Assembly: GCA_937934645.1 (NCBI GenBank)
Contig: CALGYZ010000098.1
Span: forward strand, 1 to 32,407
Direction of reading: 5' to 3'
DNA from: an uncultured Bacillaceae bacterium
GTDB taxonomy: Bacteria; Bacillota; Bacilli; Bacillales; Caldibacillaceae
Length of the DNA: 32,407 nt
Positions 21,106 through 29,026 of the stretch are shown piece after piece. Within the stretch, counting starts at the first letter, position 1. The number at the start of each line of letters is the position of its first letter. The notes beneath the pieces are model-generated. The model was not told where the DNA came from. It saw only the letters and a program-made list of their open reading frames with translations, and searched no databases. A program made the position numbers and the translations under genes.

Positions 21106-22017
21106 ATGAAGATGGAATTTAAAGATTTGGAGATTTTTCAAAAGGTGGCGGAAAAAGGGACGATCACAGAAGCGGCCAAGGAATTAAATTATGTACAATC
21201 GAATGTGACATCAAGAATCCAAAAATTGGAATCCGAGCTGAATACACCGTTATTTAACCGCCACCGCCGGGGAATGACTTTAACACCGGAAGGAAAAAAA
21301 CTGTTAACCTACAGCAGAAAGATTTTACGGTTAACAGAAGAAATGAAACTCGCGGTCCAAAGTAAAGATGAACCGTCCGGAAAATTGGAACTGGGCACCG
21401 TGGAGACGGTGATCCGTTTGCCTAAAATTTTGTCCGCCTATGTAAAAAAATATAAACATGTGGATTTAACCATCATTACCGGAGTTACGGAAGAATTGAA
21501 ACAAAAAGTATTGAACCATGAATTGGACGGGGCTTTTGTGAGTGAATCATACTATCATCCCGATCTAGAGTATTATGAGGTGTTCGAAGAGGAACTCGTT
21601 TTAATATCGGATCCCCGCAAAACCTCGATTGAAGAATTAATCGGTGAACCATTTTTATGTTTTAGAAAAGGATGCAAATACCGCGCCCGGCTGGAAAAAT
21701 GGTATAATGACCGGAAAATCAAGCCGAAAAAAATTATGGAATTCGGTACACTGGAAACAATCCTGGAAAGTGTCTCAACCGGACTGGGCATTTCATTTGT
21801 ACCGAAGTCCGCTGTCCGTCAGATGGAAAGAAACGGCAGTATCAAAACCTTTACCCTTCCGGATAAATACTGCAAAATTAAAACCGTTTTTATCAGAAGG
21901 GCGGATACCCGGCTGACTTCAACTATAGAAAAATTCATTGAAACGATTGAACAAAGCAAACAAACATCAGGTGACAAACAGGAGAAGTTCAATCATATCG
22001 TTTCCAATGCAACATAG
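21106..22017 (+). CDS. LysR-family transcriptional regulator
   Basis: The 303-residue protein has an N-terminal winged HTH (about 3-62, with the GTITEAAKELNYVQSNVTSRI core) and a periplasmic-binding-protein-like effector domain (about 90-290). The LETILESVSTGLGISFVPKSAV segment near 220-240 is typical. GTG 21103, ATG 21106 and ATG 21112 are possible starts; AGAAGG spacing favours 21106. The divergent EamA exporter gene is its probable target. The effector is unknown. It ends with a polar tail and is followed by a strong bidirectional terminator. Confidence 0.93.
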   Translation: MKMEFKDLEIFQKVAEKGTITEAAKELNYVQSNVTSRIQKLESELNTPLFNRHRRGMTLTPEGKKLLTYSRKILRLTEEMKLAVQSKDEPSGKLELGTVETVIRLPKILSAYVKKYKHVDLTIITGVTEELKQKVLNHELDGAFVSESYYHPDLEYYEVFEEELVLISDPRKTSIEELIGEPFLCFRKGCKYRARLEKWYNDRKIKPKKIMEFGTLETILESVSTGLGISFVPKSAVRQMERNGSIKTFTLPDKYCKIKTVFIRRADTRLTSTIEKFIETIEQSKQTSGDKQEKFNHIVSNAT

Positions 22018-22043
22018 TTAACTTCATTTTTAAATACAGGAAT

Positions 22044-22076
22044 AAAAGCGCAGACTCCTTGGAGTCTGACGCTTTT
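22044..22076. terminator. Bidirectional terminator between lysR and the rhamnose operon
   Basis: AAAAGCG-c-AGACTCC pairs with GGAGTCT-ga-CGCTTTT around a TT loop, with T-tracts on both strands. It serves the LysR gene (plus) and the end of the rhamnose operon (minus). Confidence 0.9.
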
Positions 22077-22107
22077 TTATAAATCTGCCGTATTATTTTT
22101 TCGGATT

Positions 22108-23427
22108 TCAAGCATTAATGGATTGTTTCACACTAACCGGTTCACCATAACGTTCTTTTTCAATTTCTGTAAGCGACTTGCCTTGAGTATCAGGTGCCAT
22201 TACAATTCCAATAATTGCATGAATGACTAAGAATCCAATCATTACAATACCTGCTACAATAAATCCTAACGTATCCATTAAAGTAGGAAGAATAAAGGAC
22301 CAAATTGCAATACCTGTACGAACGATAAAGTACATGACCCCTTGTGCAGTTGCGCGGTAACGGGTCGGGAATAGCTCTGTTGTCCACACCGCATAAAATG
22401 CTTGTGCCCCGATCCCTGCCGCTGAACCCCAAAGCAATACAAATGTAATTAATATGGGCCAGGTCATTGGCATAAATGTCAATATAATCCATGCCAGAAT
22501 TCCCATTACGGCCCCGATTGCAAAAATGAGTCTTCTGCTAACCTTATCCCCTAACTTCATAAAAATTAAGTATGTTGTTAATACGGTAAAGAACCATAAT
22601 ATTGCTTGCAAACTATTTGCCTGTGAGTTTGTTAGTCCGCCAACATTTTCATAAATATAAGGCATGAAATAACCCATTGCTCCTGCTGTTAAGTTCCAGA
22701 ATAAATAAATGCCAATGAGAAGTGTTAATGCTTGCCGGTTAGGTTTCAGTTTAAATAATTCCTTCAAAATACTTCCTTGAACAACGCCTTTTGCCTCAGC
22801 TTTCTTCTCCCGTTCTTTTTGCTCTTCCCACAATTTCGACTCCGGCAAACCTCTTCGCAAATACCAAATGAAAAATGCCAGGACGAATAAATGCAAGAAA
22901 ATGATTCTCGAACCCAGTAATCCTAATGGAGCGAGTAAAACTGCCAAAATGAATGTAACAGTTGGTCCGATTGACCAGGCTAACTGTGTTGCGCCCACAC
23001 GATAAGCCCGTTTTTCCTTTGGAGATTCTTCGGACATATAAGTCCATGAAACCGGGACACCCGCACCTACTGCCATACCAATAATAATTGTACCGATCAG
23101 TAACATCAGGTAGTTGACAGAGACTGCAATTAATAAAGCCCCAAGCATGTAAATCATTAAATCATAGTTTAATACAATCTTTCGTCCATAACGGTCTGTT
23201 AAATAACCTCCGATCAATGCACCCAAAGCTGCACCTAAAGCATTTGCACTCAAAGCACTTAACAGCCCGACTTTTATACTATCCAAGTTTAAATAAGCTT
23301 GCCACATCGTTAGACTGCTTGCAGCTGCAATAATTGATCCGGCTTCAATATAGTTTGTCATTGCAACCGCCAATGTTCCCTTCCAACCGGTTACATTTTT
23401 AGCTGCAAATCTCTGTTTCTTACCCAT
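22108..23427 (-). CDS. MFS sugar transporter, probable L-rhamnose permease
   Basis: The 439-residue protein has twelve transmembrane helices. It carries sugar-porter signatures: GGYLTDRYGRK after helix 2 (about 75-85), an R-x-G-L-PES segment after helix 6, and the C-terminal PDTQGKSLTEIE, the usual PETKGK motif. Being last in the rhaB-A-D-M operon, it is the obvious candidate for proton-coupled L-rhamnose uptake, in place of the RhaT symporter of enterobacteria. The ATG at 23427 is preferred because GGGGGTG lies 6 nt upstream; the longer frame starts with GTG at 23436. The rhaM stop lies 23 bp upstream. Substrate specificity is inferred from context. Confidence 0.85.
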   Translation of the reverse strand: MGKKQRFAAKNVTGWKGTLAVAMTNYIEAGSIIAAASSLTMWQAYLNLDSIKVGLLSALSANALGAALGALIGGYLTDRYGRKIVLNYDLMIYMLGALLIAVSVNYLMLLIGTIIIGMAVGAGVPVSWTYMSEESPKEKRAYRVGATQLAWSIGPTVTFILAVLLAPLGLLGSRIIFLHLFVLAFFIWYLRRGLPESKLWEEQKEREKKAEAKGVVQGSILKELFKLKPNRQALTLLIGIYLFWNLTAGAMGYFMPYIYENVGGLTNSQANSLQAILWFFTVLTTYLIFMKLGDKVSRRLIFAIGAVMGILAWIILTFMPMTWPILITFVLLWGSAAGIGAQAFYAVWTTELFPTRYRATAQGVMYFIVRTGIAIWSFILPTLMDTLGFIVAGIVMIGFLVIHAIIGIVMAPDTQGKSLTEIEKERYGEPVSVKQSINA

Positions 23428-23450
23428 ATCGATCACCCCCGCAACTTTAA

Positions 23451-23765
23451 TTAATCCAAATGAAAAACTTCTTTTAACTCTTTCGTAACAGGGCTTTTAT
23501 CCGGATTGGTTTCCATAATCGGTTCCATATAAGCCCACCATTTTTTATTCACATCTGTTTCAGCCATTGCTTTCCACTTTTCTTCATCTTCAATCTCAAC
23601 ATAAGCAAAAAGTTGATTTGTTTCTTTATCTAAAAAAATCGAATAATTATGTGCACCATGATTTTTCAGTTCTTTTTCCATTTCAGGCCAAATATCTGTA
23701 TGTCGTCTTTCATATTCCTCATGTTGATCCGGATAAACTTTCATGACAAAAGCTTTACGAATCAT
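23451..23765 (-). CDS. rhaM: L-rhamnose mutarotase
   Basis: RhaM interconverts alpha and beta anomers of L-rhamnose so that RhaA receives its preferred form. The 104-residue length and ferredoxin-like fold sequence are typical. The motif DQHEEYERRHTDIWPEM carries the catalytic His (about residue 22). The HNYSIFLDKETNQLFAYVE strands and the KWWAYMEPIM segment match the family. AAAGGAG is correctly placed. A 196-bp gap separates it from rhaD, with a cre-like site, so rhaM and the permease may have their own promoter. Confidence 0.95.
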   Translation of the reverse strand: MIRKAFVMKVYPDQHEEYERRHTDIWPEMEKELKNHGAHNYSIFLDKETNQLFAYVEIEDEEKWKAMAETDVNKKWWAYMEPIMETNPDKSPVTKELKEVFHLD

Positions 23766-23822
23766 ATTCCATCACTCCTTTGCCCACATCAATTATTTTT
23801 CTTTCTCCTCGAAAACTACATA

Positions 23823-23838
23823 ATTGTAAGGGTTTACA
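23823..23838 (-). promoter_or_regulatory. cre-like palindrome with -10 element upstream of rhaM
   Basis: TGTAAACCCTTACA (minus strand, 23838-23825) matches the CcpA cre consensus TGWNANCGNTNWCA at all fixed positions except the central G. A TACAAT -10 (23828-23823) overlaps its edge, about 60 nt before rhaM. No good -35 is visible. This predicts carbon catabolite repression of an internal promoter. The remainder of the 196-bp gap 23766-23961 has no gene and no clear terminator. Confidence 0.5.
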
Positions 23839-23961
23839 TTTATTGAAACCATGCTATATTTATAGATTTCAATCTTAAGGACGATTTCTAATGATTATTA
23901 GCCGAAGAGATTTTATAACTGTTGATCCAGGCTTTTCATTTCCTACCAAACCCACTTCCGA

Positions 23962-24783
23962 CTATTCTTCTAAATAACCTTCTTTGGGTGTTACCCCAAA
24001 AGCTTCTGCCAAATCAGCCAATTGTTTATCAGTAATGGCTTGTAATATTTTTCCGCCAGTTGATTGAATAATATTGTAAATCTCAGCCGCTTTTTCTATC
24101 GTTTCGATTAGACCGAAAGCTTCATCAATCGTTGTACCTGATGCAAAAATCCCATGATGCGGCCATAAGACACTTGAAAACTCCTTTAATTTTTTACTTG
24201 TTACTTCACCTATTTCTGGATTTCCAGGGACCATCCATGGAATAATGCCTATTCCATCAGGAAACACAACAATCGATTCTGTTTGCATTTTCCATAATGT
24301 TCTCGTTAGTTCTTTTTCATCTAATGGGAATGTAAAGGTCATCGCAATCAAGTTCGTTGGATGGCAATGCATAATCACCCGCTGCTCCGGATTGACTTTT
24401 AAGCGGGCTGCATGGCCCATTAAATGAGTCGGGAATTCACTGGTGGGTTTGCCCCCGTCATTAAACCCCCACAAAATATCTGCACTTTTTCCATCATCGG
24501 TAATCCGGACTAAACCCGTATCCCGTTCCGGAAAGTCGATAATATTTTTAAAATATCGTCCAGTTCCGGTTACTAAAAAATACATCCCTGCCAATTCTTT
24601 CCCATCAAAGTCGATGGGAATCGTCCGTAGAATTTCATGAACATCTTCATAAGGGAAAATCTCATCTTTTGTCAGACGATAGCTGATGTTTCCGCCATTT
24701 CTCTCGTCCCACCCATGCTCATATAATCTGTGTGTAATTTTTACCAATTCTTTAACATAAGGTGAATCAATGAATTTGGACAT
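23962..24783 (-). CDS. rhaD: Rhamnulose-1-phosphate aldolase
   Basis: This zinc-dependent class II aldolase splits L-rhamnulose 1-phosphate to dihydroxyacetone phosphate and L-lactaldehyde. The 273 residues include the phosphate-binding RNGGNISYR loop near 23-31, zinc ligands in HCHPTN (about 139-144) and PHHGIF (about 209-214), and the TRTLWKMQTES segment. AAAGGAG precedes the ATG. It follows rhaA by 22 bp in the operon. No aldehyde dehydrogenase or lactaldehyde reductase gene is nearby, so lactaldehyde handling is encoded elsewhere. Confidence 0.95.
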   Translation of the reverse strand: MSKFIDSPYVKELVKITHRLYEHGWDERNGGNISYRLTKDEIFPYEDVHEILRTIPIDFDGKELAGMYFLVTGTGRYFKNIIDFPERDTGLVRITDDGKSADILWGFNDGGKPTSEFPTHLMGHAARLKVNPEQRVIMHCHPTNLIAMTFTFPLDEKELTRTLWKMQTESIVVFPDGIGIIPWMVPGNPEIGEVTSKKLKEFSSVLWPHHGIFASGTTIDEAFGLIETIEKAAEIYNIIQSTGGKILQAITDKQLADLAEAFGVTPKEGYLEE

Positions 24784-24805
24784 GGGAAAAACGCTCCTTT
24801 AAATT

Positions 24806-26065
24806 CTAACTTCGCTGCTGTAATACATCCTTCTCATATTGTTGTACTACCGCCAGCCATTCTTCTTCCAAAGGCACATTTTGTTTCATACAATAGTAGT
24901 CCCATACCGCACCGAACGGGTATGTTTTTAAAGCTTCTGTAACAGCCAGCCGCTTTGTATAATCTCCGGCTAATTCTGCTTCTTTTAAATCTTCTATTGG
25001 TGCAAGCATCCCCATTAAAATCCCTTTTATCGTGCTTCTTGAACCAATAACCCAAGCTGCTATTCGATTAATCGTTGCATCGAAAAAGTCTAAACCGATG
25101 TTTACCTTATCCAGTTGGTTGTCCCGCACTAATGATTGGGTAATTCTCATCAAAGTTTCGTCTAAAATAACAACATGATCACTGTCCCAACGTACCGGAC
25201 GGGAAACATGCAACATCAGACCTTTACCAAACGGTAAAAATGCCGAAAATTTATCGGAAGGATCCTCAGTTGGATGAAAATGACCAGCATCAACCGTCCA
25301 TAGTTTTCCTCGTGTTAAAGCATAAGCCATGTAAAATTCGTTTGAACCAACTGTAAAAGATTCAACACCTGTACCGAATAACTTTCCTTCCAGCGCTTCA
25401 ATGGTATATTTTTCGTCAATTTCCTCTTCCATGATTTCATCCAATGCTTCCATTAAACGTATACGGGGTGTAGCTTTATCAATTGGCTGATCTTTATATC
25501 CATCCGGTATCCAAAAATTGTTGACACTTTGCTGATCCAGTTCTTTACCAAAGTATTCCGCAATTTTACGACTTCGTTTTCCATGTTCAATCCAGAAGTC
25601 ACGAATTTCTTTATCAGGGCTTGACAAGGTGAATCCATCAGCAGATTTTGGATGGGAAAAAAATGTTCCGTTAAAATCAAGACCTACACCTTCTTCTTTT
25701 GCCCAATCGACCCAAGTTGCAAAATGTCTTGGCTCCAGTTCGTTTAAGTCAACTTTTTCGTCAGTATCAGCATAAATAGCATGAAGCTGAATTTTGTGTT
25801 TCCCGGGGATCAGTGACAGGGCTTTGCTTAAGTCTTGTCTTAACTCATGTGCATTTCTTGCTTTTCCTAAATAATCACCTGTAACCGAGATCCCTCCTGT
25901 TAATTCTTGGTCCGGGAACAGAAAGCCATTAATGTCATCCCCTTGCCAACAATGGATGGACAACTTGATATTTTCAAGTTCTTCCAGTACTTGATCCGTA
26001 TCCACACCAATTTTTTCATAACGTTCCTTAGCCAGTTCATATGCTTTCAGGATATCACTGCTCAT
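24806..26065 (-). CDS. rhaA: L-rhamnose isomerase
   Basis: RhaA interconverts L-rhamnose and L-rhamnulose in a TIM barrel with two divalent metals. The 419-residue length is normal for the family. Recognisable blocks include LSIHCWQGDDINGF (about 31-44), the KIQLHAIYAD strand, VGLDFNGTFFSHPKS, WTVDAGHFHPTEDPSDK with metal-binding His and Asp near 255-270, and GLDFFDATINRIAAWVIGSRS near 323. GAAGGGAAGG precedes the ATG. It follows rhaB by 23 bp. Confidence 0.96.
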   Translation of the reverse strand: MSSDILKAYELAKERYEKIGVDTDQVLEELENIKLSIHCWQGDDINGFLFPDQELTGGISVTGDYLGKARNAHELRQDLSKALSLIPGKHKIQLHAIYADTDEKVDLNELEPRHFATWVDWAKEEGVGLDFNGTFFSHPKSADGFTLSSPDKEIRDFWIEHGKRSRKIAEYFGKELDQQSVNNFWIPDGYKDQPIDKATPRIRLMEALDEIMEEEIDEKYTIEALEGKLFGTGVESFTVGSNEFYMAYALTRGKLWTVDAGHFHPTEDPSDKFSAFLPFGKGLMLHVSRPVRWDSDHVVILDETLMRITQSLVRDNQLDKVNIGLDFFDATINRIAAWVIGSRSTIKGILMGMLAPIEDLKEAELAGDYTKRLAVTEALKTYPFGAVWDYYCMKQNVPLEEEWLAVVQQYEKDVLQQRS

Positions 26066-26088
26066 TCTTTAACCTTCCCTTCTTCAGT

Positions 26089-27543
26089 TCAGCTGCTTTC
26101 AATAAAAGCTTTATATTGTTGGAGTACGCTCCTGTAAGAATGATTCTTATCCGGCTGATAACTTTTAATTTTAAAAGAGTTTCGGATTAGCTTTCTTCCT
26201 TCTTCTATATTTTGTACATCTCCATTTGTGATCATTTGAACAATTAAGTTTCCAATTGAAGTTGCTTCATCGGGACCTGCATAAACTGTTTTGTTCGATA
26301 ATGTACTTGTTAATTGATTTAAGAAACCGACATTACTTCCGCCGCCAATGATGTTTACAGAATCTATTTTCTTGCCGGTGATCTCTTCCAGCTTTTCAAT
26401 CTCGTTTGCATAGTACAAAGCCAAATTACAGTAAATGGCAGAAACAATTTCTCCTGTGGATTGCGGAACTTTTTGTCCAGTTTCTTTACAGTAATTTTGA
26501 ATCTCTGCAATCATGTTTTCGGGATTCGTAAACCGGTGATCGTTCACATCTATAAACTGTTGGAATGGTTCTACTTGTTTTGCCAGTTGCGCCAATTCTG
26601 CAAACGAATATTTATTTTCCATCTCTCGTCTCACACACTGAACCATCCACAATCCCATAATATTTTTTAAAAAACGGTAAGTACCGTATGCGCCCCATTC
26701 ATTTGTGTAGTTTTCTTGAAAAGCATGCTTTCCCTTTTTTGGCTCAGATAACTCCGTTCCTAACAATGACCAGGTTCCCGAGCTGATAAATGCCCAATGA
26801 TCACCGATTGCCGGCGCCCCGACTACTGCAGATGCTGTATCATGAGTTGCGACCGTTATTACTTCGCAATCGGGCAGATCATATTGTTCGTGCCATTCTT
26901 TTTTCAGCCTTCCTAAAACCGTTCCGGCTGTTACCAGCGGGGGAAAATGATCTTCGTGTATGTGAACTGCACTTAACAGTTCCTGATCAAATGTTTTTTG
27001 CTCAACATTTAACATTTGGGTAGTTGAGGCATTTGTCTCTTCCGTTACCGCCTTGCCTGTTAAAACAAATCCGACATAATCTGGTATAAGCATAATTTTA
27101 TGGGCTTTTTGCAAGTCTTTCCGGTTTTCCCGGTAAATTTGATATAATGTATTAAACTGTAAAAATTGTATACCTGTTTTTTTGTAAATTTTTTCTTTCG
27201 GAATGATCTTCGTAAACTCTTCAATGGCACCGTCCGTCCGATGATCCCTGTAACTGATTGGATTTTTTATTTTTTTCCCTGTTTTATCGACCAAAACATA
27301 ATCGACAGCCCATGTATCTATGCCGAGTTTAGCCTTTGTTATCCCGAGTTGCTTTGCTTTTTCCAAACCAATAAAGATTTCTTTTATCAGATAATCCATA
27401 TCCCAGCAATCATGGCCGTTCTCTTTTATAAAACCGTTTTCAAAACGATGAATTTCTTTCAGTTGTAATATCCCATTGGTCATACTTCCGGCAATCAACC
27501 GTCCGCTTGAGGCACCGATATCTATGGCTAAATATGTTTCCAT
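26089..27543 (-). CDS. rhaB: Rhamnulokinase
   Basis: RhaB is a FGGY-family sugar kinase that phosphorylates L-rhamnulose at O-1. The 484-residue protein shows the phosphate-1 loop DIGASSGRLIAG (about 7-18), GIDTWAVDYVLVD (about 73-85), the HDTASAVVGAP motif and the ATP-binding NIIGGGSNVGFLNQL segment near 395. The ATG at 27543 is chosen because AGAAGGGAG lies 7 nt upstream; the longer frame adds an unrelated N-terminus that includes a separate out-of-frame leader. It is the first gene of the operon, and a 15-codon leader frame ends 14 bp before it. Confidence 0.95.
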   Translation of the reverse strand: METYLAIDIGASSGRLIAGSMTNGILQLKEIHRFENGFIKENGHDCWDMDYLIKEIFIGLEKAKQLGITKAKLGIDTWAVDYVLVDKTGKKIKNPISYRDHRTDGAIEEFTKIIPKEKIYKKTGIQFLQFNTLYQIYRENRKDLQKAHKIMLIPDYVGFVLTGKAVTEETNASTTQMLNVEQKTFDQELLSAVHIHEDHFPPLVTAGTVLGRLKKEWHEQYDLPDCEVITVATHDTASAVVGAPAIGDHWAFISSGTWSLLGTELSEPKKGKHAFQENYTNEWGAYGTYRFLKNIMGLWMVQCVRREMENKYSFAELAQLAKQVEPFQQFIDVNDHRFTNPENMIAEIQNYCKETGQKVPQSTGEIVSAIYCNLALYYANEIEKLEEITGKKIDSVNIIGGGSNVGFLNQLTSTLSNKTVYAGPDEATSIGNLIVQMITNGDVQNIEEGRKLIRNSFKIKSYQPDKNHSYRSVLQQYKAFIESS

Positions 27544-27557
27544 TTCACCACTCCCTT

Positions 27558-27605
27558 CTAAAAAGATCTGTCTGGTATAAAATTGACAATTCCGCTTGTT
27601 GTCAT
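27558..27605 (-). CDS. Candidate 15-residue leader peptide before rhaB
   Basis: The short frame MTTSGIVNFIPDRSF begins 8 nt after a perfect GAGAGGAG ribosome-binding site (27621-27614) and stops 14 nt before the rhaB ATG. It lies between the predicted rhaB promoter and the gene, so it should be translated. I do not recognise the peptide. It is not enriched in one amino acid as classical attenuator leaders are. Translational coupling, or protection of the leader, are possible roles. Confidence 0.5.
   Translation of the reverse strand: MTTSGIVNFIPDRSF
27584..27604. promoter_or_regulatory. TGACAA/TTGTCA inverted repeat in the rhaB leader
   Basis: TGACAA (27584-27589), a 9-bp spacer and TTGTCA (27599-27604) form an inverted repeat over the start of the 15-codon frame. 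A third TGACAA (27658-27663) coincides with the rhaB -35 element. The repetition suggests binding sites of the divergent AraC-type regulator, though AraC proteins more often use direct repeats. Confidence 0.4.
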
Positions 27606-27633
27606 TTTTGTAACTCCTCTCAATAAACATTTA

Positions 27634-27663
27634 ATAATATTATCTGTTATAGTACAATGACAA
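27634..27663 (-). promoter_or_regulatory. Predicted rhaB operon promoter
   Basis: On the minus strand TTGTCA (27658-27663), 18 bp and TATTAT (27634-27639) form a reasonable SigA promoter, giving a leader of about 85 nt that includes the 15-codon frame. Confidence 0.55.
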
Positions 27664-27706
27664 AAAAAAAGAAGATTCGTATCAAATTTACAGATGGTGA
27701 TCCCCG

Positions 27707-28690
27707 ATGGATGCAAATGTAATGAAAATATTGAAGGCGTATACACCCCAAGAAGAAATCCATCTCAAAGAAAATAAATTTGTCGATAATATTTCTGACA
27801 AAGATAAAGAAATTGGAACCGATTCTTTTAAAATCTTAAATACTCTTTTTTACAATAACAAAGATATTTTTATTTCAAAGCATAATCGTTTTGCCGATTA
27901 TCCGTTACATTCCCATCAATTTGTGGAAATTAATTATGTAATATCAGGGAAGTGCACCCAGACCGTTGAAGGCGAAACAGTCACACTGTACGCGGGTGAC
28001 ATTATCCTTTTAGACATTGGCTGCCATCACGAAATTAAAGCATTATCTGAGGATGACATTATTGTTAACATCATTTTTGGTGACCGTTCAATTAATATTC
28101 AATGGTTATATGAAATGAAAGTGAGTGACAATATTATTTTTGAGTTTTTATCAAATATTTTCAGCGGTATTCACAATAAACAAAAATACATTATATATAG
28201 GAATAACAATTCAGCGATCACAAGTACATTGAACCGGATTGTTGAAGAGTATTATTTACAAAAGCCTTATGCCCATACGATCATTAAAAATCTTTTAAAC
28301 ATTTTATTTACAGAACTTATCCGCAACTATAATATAAAAAGCAATCAGAAAATCACCCCTCACCAGTCTTTAATCATTGATATATTAGAGGATATCGAAA
28401 AAAATTATAAGGATATAAAACTCGGAGATGTCGCAAAGAAATACGGTTATAATAAAAATTACTTAAGTAACTTAATTAAAAAAGAAACAACATATACATT
28501 CAGTGAGCTGGTTATGAAGCAAAGATTAATTAAAGCCAGAACGCTGATTACCTCAACTTCTATGCCGATCAGTGAAATCGCACGGAAAGTCGGCTTTTCA
28601 AACAAGTACTTCTTTTATGAGAAATATAAAAAGTATCACAATACATTACCCGGTGAAGACCGCGAAAATGAAAGCTTAAAGAAAAACTGA
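27707..28690 (+). CDS. AraC-family regulator of the rhamnose operon
   Basis: The 327-residue protein has an N-terminal cupin sensor domain (about 55-135, with HSHQFVEINYVISGKCTQ and the GDIILLDIGCHHEI region), a helical linker, and a C-terminal pair of HTH motifs (about 220-320). The first HTH contains KLGDVAKKYGYNKNYLSNLIKK and the second MPISEIARKVGFSNKYFFYEKYKKY. Its divergent position implies rhamnose-dependent activation of rhaB, like RhaS/RhaR in enterobacteria, though it is not orthologous by sequence that I can see. The start is preceded by a modest GGTGAT. It is more AT-rich than its neighbours, common for regulators. No terminator follows closely. Confidence 0.92.
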   Translation: MDANVMKILKAYTPQEEIHLKENKFVDNISDKDKEIGTDSFKILNTLFYNNKDIFISKHNRFADYPLHSHQFVEINYVISGKCTQTVEGETVTLYAGDIILLDIGCHHEIKALSEDDIIVNIIFGDRSINIQWLYEMKVSDNIIFEFLSNIFSGIHNKQKYIIYRNNNSAITSTLNRIVEEYYLQKPYAHTIIKNLLNILFTELIRNYNIKSNQKITPHQSLIIDILEDIEKNYKDIKLGDVAKKYGYNKNYLSNLIKKETTYTFSELVMKQRLIKARTLITSTSMPISEIARKVGFSNKYFFYEKYKKYHNTLPGEDRENESLKKN

Positions 28691-28757
28691 TTGTTATATT
28701 TATAACGGTCTGCCGTACCTTTTGTTTTGATTAGCCGCACGAAAGCACTGTATAAAC

Positions 28758-28841
28758 TCATCCCGTTAACGTGTAAACTTTTCTATGCCCCCTGTTATAA
28801 TACAGTTCTATTATCATCATTAATCCGGTACAAGGAATCAA
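28758..28841 (-). CDS. Candidate 27-residue small protein
   Basis: A TTG-started frame begins MIPCTGLMMIIELYYNRG and ends KVYTLTG. AGAAGGAGGG, a near-perfect Shine-Dalgarno sequence, lies 9 nt upstream. No clear promoter precedes it, and it sits antisense to a plus-strand TATAAT (28796-28801). The pyrimidine-rich plus strand makes chance Shine-Dalgarno matches likely, so I hold this weakly. The remaining intergenic sequence 28691-29026 has only the terminator at 28888-28919 and no other gene. Confidence 0.25.
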   Translation of the reverse strand: MIPCTGLMMIIELYYNRGHRKVYTLTG

Positions 28842-28887
28842 CAGAATTAACCCTCCTTCTTCCCTTTCCTTTGTCATTTTCAATAAT

Positions 28888-28919
28888 AAAATGGTGACCT
28901 GCAGATCACCATTTTTTTA
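28888..28919 (+). terminator. Rho-independent terminator downstream of the AraC gene
   Basis: A perfect 10-bp stem (AAAATGGTGA with TCACCATTTT) and 8-nt loop are followed by further T residues. It lies about 200 bp past the AraC stop codon, so it may end that transcript or an independent short RNA starting near the TATAAT at 28796. Confidence 0.88.
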
Positions 28920-29026
28920 GATTAATTAGGCAATACGATCCAGGATATTGGTCTCTTTATGCTTTTTATTCCATACAAAAAAGCAAAAAAAAAGAGAGTT
29001 GTTTGAATCAGAATCTTATAGCAAAT

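Noticed and set aside
23766..23800. Five-codon frame MWAKE before rhaM
   Set aside because: It overlaps the rhaM ribosome-binding site and its own Shine-Dalgarno sequence is too far away; chance is the simplest explanation.
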